Source of the DNA: Clostridia bacterium
GTDB lineage: Bacteria; Bacillota; Clostridia; Oscillospirales; QAMX01
NCBI GenBank assembly: GCA_017556885.1
Contig: JAFYLV010000027.1
Span: 1 to 11,224, forward strand
Direction: 5' to 3'
DNA length: 11,224 nucleotides
The notes below the pieces were generated by a model. It was given only the letters and a program-made list of their open reading frames with translations. It was not told the DNA's origin and ran no database searches. Of the stretch, positions 1-7,800 are shown piece after piece. Numbering within the stretch: the stretch's first letter is position 1; every line of letters begins with the position of its first letter. Made by a program: the position numbers and the translations under genes.

Positions 1-9
1 ATCGGTTTC

Positions 10-110
10 GTGATATTCTATTCGCCATAAACTGTCCGCAGGACAATATCACTATGCGTAGCATAATATCACTGCGAAGCAATATAACTCGCCGTCAGGC
101 GAATAGAGTT
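10..110. repeat. Array of mini-hairpins separated by a 9-nt AATATCACT spacer
   Basis: Four short perfect hairpins of different sequence alternate with a 9-nt spacer. The stems are 34-37/41-44 (GTCC-gca-GGAC), 54-57/61-64 (ATGC-gta-GCAT, extendable by one pair to 53/65), 74-75/79-80 (GC-gaa-GC, extendable by one pair to 73/81) and 90-93/98-101 (CGCC-gtca-GGCG, extendable by one pair to 89/102). The spacers are AATATCACT at 45-53 and 65-73, AATATAACT at 81-89 and AATAGAGTT at 102-110. The left edge holds the complement of the spacer (GTGATATT, 10-17) and CTATTCGCC (18-26), which can pair with GGCGAATAG (98-106), so the block could also fold as one branched structure. No ORF is supported here. 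The stem sequences differ while the spacer is kept, which argues for selection on structure. Function is unknown; an interspersed clostridial intergenic element is my inference. Confidence 0.7.
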
Positions 111-138
111 GCGTGATACTCCGTTAAGAGTATCACGC
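111..138. other. 11-bp perfect stem-loop downstream of the SDR operon
   Basis: GCGTGATACTC (111-121) and GAGTATCACGC (128-138) pair perfectly around a 6-nt loop. The stem sits directly after the mini-hairpin array and 27 nt beyond the SDR stop codon. Read on the minus strand it is not followed by a U-tract, so it is not a canonical intrinsic terminator for the operon. On the plus strand seven Ts (154-160) follow only after a 15-nt gap, too far for a classic terminator. It could still protect the 3' end of the operon mRNA or act as a weak bidirectional terminator. It may also be the closing unit of the adjacent array, since its arm contains GTGATAC, close to the complement of the array spacer. 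Confidence 0.6.
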
Positions 139-165
139 TAATTCGGGAAGTCCTTTTTTTGTATT

Positions 166-897
166 TTACAGAATAAAACCGCCATCCACGCCGAGCACCT
201 GTCCCGTGATGAACGATGCCTTCGGCGAACAGAGAAAAGAAACCGCTTCCGCCACATCCTCCGGAGTTCCGATACGTCCAAGGGGCGTTTCTTCGGAAAG
301 GGTCTGCATATCCGCCGGTGTGAGATCTGCGTTCATGGCGGTGTCGATCACGCCGGGAGCAACGGCATTGACGCGGATACCCGAGGGGGCGAGCTCCTTT
401 GCCAGCGCCTTGGCAAGCCCGATGAGTCCCGCCTTTGCCGCCGAATAAACGGCCTCGCAGGATGCGCCGGCCACGCCCCACATGGAGGTGACAAGGAGAA
501 TATTTCCGCCTTGTCTCCGGATCATTCCCGGGGCGGCTGCGCGCACGGCAAAAACCGATGCACCGAGATTGACATCCATCAGTTCCCGGTAGCCCGCCGC
601 CGTCGTGTCCGTAACAAGTTCCCGTCGGGCGATGCCCTGGGCACAGACAAGGCAGTCGATATGACCAAACCGTGCCTCTGCCGCCCGGACAAGCTCTTCC
701 GCCGACAAAAGGTCGGACAGATCCGCTGCAAAACTTTCGGCATCGCAGCCCGCGGCCCGCAACTCGTCCCGCAGAGCCGCCGCACGGGTCTCCCCGCGAG
801 GATACTGAATGGCCACGGCATATCCGTCCGCCGCAAAACGGCGGCAGACCGCCGCGCCGATGCCGCCGGAACCGCCAAGAACCAGAACAACAGGCAT
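166..897 (-). CDS. Short-chain dehydrogenase/reductase, YmfI/FabG-like
   Basis: A 243-aa classical SDR, the usual FabG length, expected to be a cytoplasmic NAD(P)H-dependent oxidoreductase. Visible motifs are the nucleotide-binding GGSGGIG at residues 8-14, N110 of the helix-4 region, the catalytic S138 and YSAAK (Y151, K155), the APG turn at 180-182 and a typical C-terminal ITGQVLGVDGG. The stretch SMWGVAGASCE around residues 138-148 is, from memory, characteristic of YmfI, the EF-P 5-aminopentanone reductase that finishes EF-P modification in Bacillus subtilis, rather than of fatty-acid FabG. The usual NNAG motif reads CAQG (85-88). The start is fixed by GGAGGT at 905-910, 7 nt upstream and lying over the end of the DUF3842 gene; the two genes are 3 nt apart. 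It is the last gene of its operon. The SDR assignment is certain; the substrate is inferred. Confidence 0.93.
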   Translation of the reverse strand: MPVVLVLGGSGGIGAAVCRRFAADGYAVAIQYPRGETRAAALRDELRAAGCDAESFAADLSDLLSAEELVRAAEARFGHIDCLVCAQGIARRELVTDTTAAGYRELMDVNLGASVFAVRAAAPGMIRRQGGNILLVTSMWGVAGASCEAVYSAAKAGLIGLAKALAKELAPSGIRVNAVAPGVIDTAMNADLTPADMQTLSEETPLGRIGTPEDVAEAVSFLCSPKASFITGQVLGVDGGFIL

Positions 898-900
898 GTC

Positions 901-1338
901 CTACACCTCCGCGATGCCGCGCTTATGCGCAGCCGTGATCTCCGCCCGCACCGCATCGCAAAGCTCTGCGATGAGCTCCGCAGCGGGGCGGTCGGCAACA
1001 CCGGCCACGTACAGTCCGCAGCGGTTCATGGGAAGGATATATTTCTTTGCGGAGCTCCGCGCCACAGCCGCGGCCACCTCCGCCGAAAGTTCGCCTTTCA
1101 GCGCACCGGCATTGAGGATCCCCGCCGTACCCAGCAGAATATCCGCATCCGCAAGCGCCGCAAGCACTTCGCCCGGTTCATATACGGCGATCCCGCCGGA
1201 GACCTCTGCCATACGCTGTGCCGCAAAGGGATTGGTGCCGAGGCAAAGCAGGCTACACGCTCCGGGCAGCCCACGGAGACGTTCCGCCATAGCGGCACCC
1301 ATGCCGCCGCCGCGGCCGTCCAGTATACAGACCGTCAT
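901..1338 (-). CDS. DUF3842 family protein
   Basis: A 145-aa soluble protein of unknown function. It opens with a beta strand and a glycine-rich loop, ILDGRGGGMG (residues 5-14), resembling a Rossmann-type nucleotide-binding loop. Next come LGTN (33-36), an ADILLGTAGIL segment near 64-74, and AKKYILPMNRCGLYVAGV near 97-114. This order of motifs matches the DUF3842 family of Clostridia as I remember it, although the central GATGEN-like segment is not recognisable here. Its ATG overlaps the TGA of the upstream gene by 4 nt (ATGA, 1335-1338) and its own Shine-Dalgarno is weak, so translational coupling is likely. The C-terminal tail of about 20 residues is somewhat longer than I expect. The biochemical role is not established; a nucleotide- or cofactor-binding role is inferred from the loop only. 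Confidence 0.85.
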   Translation of the reverse strand: MTVCILDGRGGGMGAAMAERLRGLPGACSLLCLGTNPFAAQRMAEVSGGIAVYEPGEVLAALADADILLGTAGILNAGALKGELSAEVAAAVARSSAKKYILPMNRCGLYVAGVADRPAAELIAELCDAVRAEITAAHKRGIAEV

Positions 1339-1766
1339 TTCGTTTCCGGCTTAAAGGAGACCAGAAGACCGCCGGAGTATTCCAACAGTCCCTCTCCCGC
1401 TTCGGGAAGCTTTTCCCACTCGCCGCTCACCGTTTCCAGAATAAGCGGGCGGCGGGAACCTTTTACAGCAAAGGCCATGCGGTAATGGGTCTCCGAGGTG
1501 CGCGTATCGGGCGTGAGGCCGTCATTTGCGTCCTCATCCGCGCTCTTTTCCACATATTTGCGGATCAGCCGCGCACGTGTCCGGTGAAGGCCGGTGTCAA
1601 ACACAGTGGTGCTATACTTGCGCAGATCCCGCACCGCGGCTACACCGACAATAATGAGAAACGTGACCACGATCGCCGCAATGGCAATGATCTTCGTTGT
1701 ATCATCCAGCGATACCTTCAAAAGCTCGTTGAGCGTGTGCTCGCCCACGGCAAATACGGCTGTCAT
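1335..1766 (-). CDS. Small membrane-anchored protein, DUF2500-like
   Basis: A 143-aa protein with a short N-terminus, one strong transmembrane helix at about residues 25-45 followed by basic residues (RDLRK), then a hydrophilic domain. The pattern TM helix, RARLIRKYVEK strand, acidic low-complexity linker (about 75-92), THYRMAFAV strand and a C-terminal LLEYSGGLLVSF strand resembles DUF2500 proteins, small membrane proteins of unknown function. I regard that match as likely but not proven. By the positive-inside rule the C-terminal domain would be cytoplasmic. The start is supported by an AAGGA Shine-Dalgarno (1776-1780), 9 nt upstream, and a promoter about 50 bp upstream. It is the first gene of the three-gene operon, and its stop overlaps the DUF3842 start. 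Confidence 0.8.
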   Translation of the reverse strand: MTAVFAVGEHTLNELLKVSLDDTTKIIAIAAIVVTFLIIVGVAAVRDLRKYSTTVFDTGLHRTRARLIRKYVEKSADEDANDGLTPDTRTSETHYRMAFAVKGSRRPLILETVSGEWEKLPEAGEGLLEYSGGLLVSFKPETK

Positions 1767-1813
1767 AGGGCAACATCCTTTCCGGCTGCAGTTACTTGAT
1801 TTTCTGTAAGATT

Positions 1814-1842
1814 ATTATACCATGTTCCGGCAGGCGGCGCAA
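1814..1842 (-). promoter_or_regulatory. Sigma-A type extended -10 promoter of the DUF2500-like/DUF3842/SDR operon
   Basis: On the minus strand, TTGCGC (1837-1842) and TATAAT (1814-1819) are separated by exactly 17 nt, and the -10 is preceded by TGG, an extended -10. Transcription would start near 1807, giving a leader of about 40 nt before the ATG at 1766. The -35 ends only five bases after the stop codon of the glucan synthase gene, and no terminator hairpin with a U-run lies between them, so readthrough from that gene into this operon is possible. Confidence 0.8.
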
Positions 1843-1847
1843 GAGAA

Positions 1848-4800
1848 TCACACAATGACCAGCACATCGGCCTCGCCGCACATTTCCTGAGGATGGAATT
1901 CGTTGTCCGTCCGGTCTCCGTTCAGGTACACCCCCGGTGTTCCGCCGCGCCGTACCTGCACCCGAAGGCGAACGTTGTACAGATCCAGTTCAAAGGAATA
2001 CCGTTCCCAACTCTTTGGCAAATAGGGAAAGAAACTTAAGGCACCGTCGGAAAACCGAAGTCCGAAGAGGCAGTACATGACCGCCTGCATATACCAGCCC
2101 GCCGCCCCGGTGTACCAGCTCCAGCCGCCCCGCCCCCGATGAAGAGGATGGTCGTAAACATCACCCGTCAGAACAAAATCCTCCGTTTTTCGGATCTCCT
2201 CCCGCCGTTTTGCAGGCAGCAGAGACATCAGCATCTCAAACCCCAGCTCCTCTTCCCCGGCTGCAAAGCATGCCATGCAAAGCCATACCGCCGCATGGGT
2301 ATACTGTCCGCCGTTCTCACGGATCCCCGGCGGATAATCGGAAATATATCCGGGATCCTTTCCTTTGCCTGCAAAAGGCGGAGTAAGAAGTCGGATCAGT
2401 CCATATTCCCGATCCCACAGCCCTTCCGCCGCAAGCCGTACCGCCGCCCGTTTTTCCGTCGGATCCCCTTCAGGCACCCAAAGCGAAAAGCTTTGGGCGA
2501 TGGAATCCAGCGCACACTCGCCAGCTCCGTTTCCAAGGGGAGTTCCGTCATCCCACCAGGCGCGAATATAAGCACCGCCAGCCCTTGCCTGCAGGGCGGA
2601 CGCCGCCATGCTTCGGGCGAAAAAAGTCAGTTCCTCCGCCTTCTGCCGCATATCTGCCCGCCGGCAAAGATGCGCCGTTCTGCGGAACACGTGGGCCGCA
2701 AAGAAGCCGAGCCAAACGCTTTCACCGCGTCCCTCCGCGCCGACCAGATCCATACCGTCGTTCCAGTCGCCGCCCAGCATCAGCGGCAGCCCGTGTGCAC
2801 CGACGCCGCGCTCCGCGACCATTTCGCAGGCCCGGATGCAATGAGACAGTACGCTTTCCCGCCGCGTCGAAAGCGGCGGCCGTTCGCATCGGCTCTTTTC
2901 TCCGTCTTCCAGGGGCGGAGATGCAAGATAAGGAACCTCTGCCGAAAGAAGACTGCGGTCGCCTGTTACATTGACATATTCAAACACCGCATAAGGAAGC
3001 CACAACAGATCGTCACTGTACCGGGTTCGCACGCCCATGCAGCCGCCGGGCAGATCGTGCCACCAGTGCATGACATCGCCCTCCTCATACTGCCGGGCAC
3101 AGGCCGTAAGAATGGTCTGCCGGGCAAGAGGTGCATCAAAGGGGAGTATCGCACAGATATCCTGCAGCTGATCCCGGAACCCGTTCCCGCCGCCGCATTG
3201 CCAGAGCGATGCCCGGGCATAAAGCCGGCTTGCCAGCACCTGATAAAGGCAGGGTGCCGAAATATAGGCATCGAGCGCTGCATCCGGGGTCTCGGGACGC
3301 AGGGCACATACCCGTTTGGCAAAATGCGCCCGAGTCTCCTCCATGGCCCTTTCCGCGGCATCAACCTCCAGAAGCGCCCGCAGTGCCGCGCCCTTTTCAT
3401 CCTCCCGCACACCCGCCACCAGCACAAGCGAAAACTTCCCCCGCACAGGCGCAAGCCGCAGATACAGCAGCGCATCGCCGCCAAAGCCCGCCGCACCGGT
3501 CTTCCATTCCGACCAGGCATGCGGAGCATAGCAGGTACATTCCGCGTCGCCGGAGGCAAGGCACAAAAGCTCTGTTCCGACAAAGAAGCGTCCCGCGGTA
3601 TTTTCCACAACTGCGCCATCCTCCGTCGGGTGCGCCTGCAGGAATATCCGATCTGCCCGGCGCTCTCCGAGAAGAGGGCGTAAAAACCACGAAAGCGTTA
3701 CATCCCGCTCCGCATATCCCTCCACAAGCACCACCCGGGCGGGAATATCCGGCGGACAGAACATCCTTGTTTTGACCCGGATCCCCTCTGCCTGCTTCTC
3801 CCAAACGGCACACCCCAGATCAAAGCGCATACCGCAGGGCTCACCTTCTTCTTTGAAGAGCGACATCGTGTGCACACCGTCGGAGAGGCACATACGTTCC
3901 TCCAAAGATCCACCCAGAGGATCCATAGAAAAGCCCGTCACCCGGAAGAGCCGCGCGTTGCGATACCACATGCCGCCGGGCCCCACATCCTGCGCAATGC
4001 AACCAAACCGCCGCCCCGCCAAGGGCATGCTCCAGGAAACCGGCGGCATATGCTGCGGCGCAAGGGAAGAAAGATCTCCCATGCGTACCGGCAGTTCCGC
4101 ACCGCGGCCGGGCGCAAATGCAATCTGCTTTCTCGGCGCGAGGGCCGGGATCTCCTTTGGATTTTCTGCGAAATCAAGGACCGCCGCCGCGCGGAGCAGA
4201 GCAAGATCCCCTTCCTTCAGCATCGATCGGTCAATGACATATATACCCGATGCCTCCGTCAGGCCAAATTCTGCCGCCGCATCCAGCACAGCATCCCGTC
4301 CCGGGCGCAGATAGGTATCCCCCTCGTCCGTCAGCACCGCAAGCTCGCAGGCGATCCCCGCCCGGCGGTACATGGCAAAGCAAAAAATTGGAAACACCTC
4401 TGCCGACCCGTCCATCCGGTTGCGGGAAAGAAGCAGGGGCACGTCACCTGCGATCCCAAGTCTCCACAGGGCGGAAAAGCCACCCTCTGGCAGCCCGCTT
4501 CCGCCCTTTCCATAGGGCTCGAAAAGCAGACGGGCAGCCAGCCGCTGCGCCTCCGCATGATGCTCGGGACTCATTTTTCGCATGACCCCGCGCAGCAGCA
4601 GATCCGCCCGCTCGGGCGCAGGAGATTTCCCGCTCTGCAGCGCCTGCAGGGCGGCACTGCGTTCCCTCGCCACCGAGATGACGGCACGGAGAGACACGTC
4701 CCCTCCCGCAGGCACCGTAACGTTTGCCCTCGCCGCCACGCAGGGATCCAGCACGTCACCGAAGCCCCCGGCAAACACCATCCGTCGGGGATCGTACCCC

Positions 4801-7800
4801 CGACGGCCGATGAGCGTTTCCCGCGAGGTCTCGTATTCGATCTCCGCTTCCGGACAGAGTAGCGCAAACGAAAGCCAAAGCTCATTTCCCCGGTCCCGGC
4901 GGGTGACCAGGACCGCACCTCCTGCAGATTCCGTGCGCAAAAAGAGCCGCCGATAGGTCGGATGAGCCTCATGGTCTGCCATCGGGCAAAGCAGGGGCTC
5001 AAAGCAGAGAATGAGCTGCCCGCGCAGCGGCTCACCGCTGCGGTTGACGATCCGGTAGTCCCGGATCTCGGCGGCATTATTCCGTGCAACGCAGGTTTCC
5101 GCAATGAGACTCACCGTTTCCGTGGTACATTCCACCGTCATGGCGTTTTCGCACCGGATGCACCGGCGCTTTACCTCATCTCCGATCGGTAGAGAAGCCA
5201 CCTCCAGACTCTCCCGCTCCGTCACCAAAAAAGCGCGCACACCACCCACGGCGGACAGCCGGTCATCCGCCGCCCGATAAACGCTTTTCCCCTCATAAAA
5301 GGCACTCCCAAGCCCACGCTCATCCATAATTAGGGTATAGGCATCGTTTGCCATGAGGCATCCCTCCGGATCGGCGAAATTCCCCGCCGTGCTTTTTGCA
5401 AAGATCACCGCATTCCCTCGCAGATCGCGTTCCGGCACCTCTGCCTCCCTGCGCTGCATGATGACACCGCCCACCGGCAGCCGCTCCTTGAGAAGCCCCG
5501 CATAAGCGCTGAGCTCCGGGATCTTCATCATCCGCTGCGGATTCTTCCCCCGTGTAAGCAATAGGTGCAGGCTCATCAGGCTCATTCCCATGTGATGGGC
5601 CATATAAGAAGCTACCGGCTCAAAGGTGCGGCCGCCTGTACGTGAAGCCGTGAAATCCGCCGCCTCATACAGACCGTAACGGCCGCGAAGGCCCAAACGT
5701 TCAAAGCCGGAAAGACAGCACATCGCCGCACGGGGACTGTAGGGTAAGGCAAGAAAGACGCTGTAGGGCGAAAGCACCGCATCCCGCCCCATGCCGCGCT
5801 TCAAGGCCAGGCGCGGTACGCCGTGTGCCTTGTACTGGTAGGACATTCCCCTGTCAAAGGCACGGTATCCGCTTTCGGAGGTGCCCCAGAGGGACGTTCC
5901 CGCAGGTCGGTGCCGCCGTTGAGCCGCCACGCAGAAGGCCGCGCTCTCCGCCACAAGAGAGTTATCAAACCGCGGCAGAAACAGTTCCGGCATCAGATAT
6001 TCAAACATACTGCCCGTCCAGGAGGCAAGTCCCGCAAACCCTCGGTAACCCACCAGCCCACGGCCGAGCCTTCCCCAAAATTTCTCACCAGCGTGTCCGA
6101 AAGCGGCAGCGATAAAGCCCGTGAGGCGGGCTTCGCTTGCCAGCAGATCGTAGCAGCCCTCCATCCGGCGGTTTTCGGTCGTATATGCACCAATGGAAAA
6201 AAGATCCCGCCGGGTATCGTACAGCGCAGAAAAATCCATGCCGTCGAAAATGGCACGGGCGCGTACCCCAAGCCCGGCAAATTCATTCCCCCGCTCTGCG
6301 CAGAAGATGCTGCACAACAGCAGCGCCGCCGCCAGATTACCGCTGTCCACCGTGGAAATACAGTAGGGCGGCAGCGGTCGCAGGGTACGGGTGTCCACCC
6401 AGTTGTAGATGTGGCCGCGCCACTTTTTCTGTCGCTCCAGCGCTTCGATCTGCCCCGACAGAAGGCCAAGCCCCTCCTCCGGGGCCGTAAACCCGAGATC
6501 CACAGCACAGATGACCGCTGCAATGCCAAACCCAACATCCGTGGGAGAGGTCCGGTGGGCAACACCAACGCTCGGCTCCTCCTGCAGATTATCGGGGATC
6601 AGATAATGATCCTCCGGCCGGAGAAGATCGGCAAAATACTGCCAGATCTCGCGGGCATATTCCTTCAGTCGGGAGGCATCCCGCTCCGAAAGGGATATCT
6701 CCTCCCCGCAGGGGGCGGAAAGCGCTGCCGCGCAGACCGGGGTCAGCAGCCATAACAGTCCAAGCAGTATTCCTCCACCGTTGCCGGAAAGGCAGACCGC
6801 ACCCAGTGCCACCGACGGAAAGCACAGCCGCCAGAGAGCAGCATCATCCCGTTTTACGGCATCTGCCTCCGCCGCCGTCACCCAGGCGAGCATACCTTTT
6901 CCCGTCCGAAGTCCGCGTATCGCCGACATTCCTGCAGAGAGAGAGCACGCCGCCTGCACAGGCAGGAACCACAACTGAACGAATGCCGAAAATATTCCCG
7001 CACCAAGTCCCGCCGCGACGGAGGAATGATAGCGCCATGCCCGCTCCCCTCTGCCCATCTCCCCCGCAAGGGCACCGAGCAATTCCGGCAGCGCGATGCA
7101 AACGCATCCCACAAGGATAGCTTTCTCGCCAGAGGGGTAAAACGCTCCGTAAAGAAACACCGCAAGCAGTGCCGGTGCGGTTGCCGCCCGGCGAAGATTG
7201 TCAAAGATCTTGTATTTTGTCAGGGCCGATAGGGGATTTTTCAGTCTCTCCCCCAACCGGCCGGGAATCCGCCGGAACATCCACGCTGCGATCTGGATAT
7301 CTCCGCGGATCCACCGCCGCAGCCGGCTGTAATAGGCCACCGCCCGATGAGGACAGCCGTCGGTCATCTCAACATCATTTTGCAGGGCGCAGCGAAGATA
7401 CCCCGACTCCAACAGGTCGTGAGAAAGAATACGGCCCTCCGGAAGCTGCGAGAGACAGCTGCGGTAGGCATCCACATCGATCAGACCCTTGCCGGTAAAG
7501 CTTGCCTCTCCGAAAAGATCCATATACAGATCGCTCATGACCGATCCGTAAGGATCACAGCCGCCGTTGCCGCCGGTGAGCCGCGCAAAGGTCGACCGGT
7601 GGGCTGCCGTGATATCCGTCACGATGCGCGGCATAGCCATGCCGTAGCCCGACACTACGCGTCCCTCCCGGATGACCGGACGGTTGACCGGACATGCCAG
7701 CGCCGCCACCAGCGGCAGGATACTGTAGGGCTCTGCCCGGGTGTCGGAATCGAGTGTCAGTACATAGCGGATGTCCTCCGGAAGTCCCTCCCCGAAGACG

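Noticed and set aside
34..110. Array read as a CRISPR
   Set aside because: The repeated part is only 9 nt, the intervening segments are 7-12 nt and palindromic, and no cas gene is present.
111..160. Plus-strand intrinsic terminator (stem 111-138 plus T-run 154-160)
   Set aside because: The T-run starts 15 nt after the stem, too far for a canonical terminator, and no plus-strand gene is visible upstream.
511..1485. Plus-strand ORF of 324 codons across the SDR, DUF3842 and DUF2500-like genes
   Set aside because: It runs antisense to three recognised or well-supported genes, spans their boundaries and has arginine-rich shadow composition.
2139..3683. Long plus-strand ORF (514 codons) opposite ndvB
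   Set aside because: It is antisense to a fully motif-supported gene, is rich in R, P, H and Q as expected for a shadow frame in GC-rich DNA, and shows no recognisable domain.
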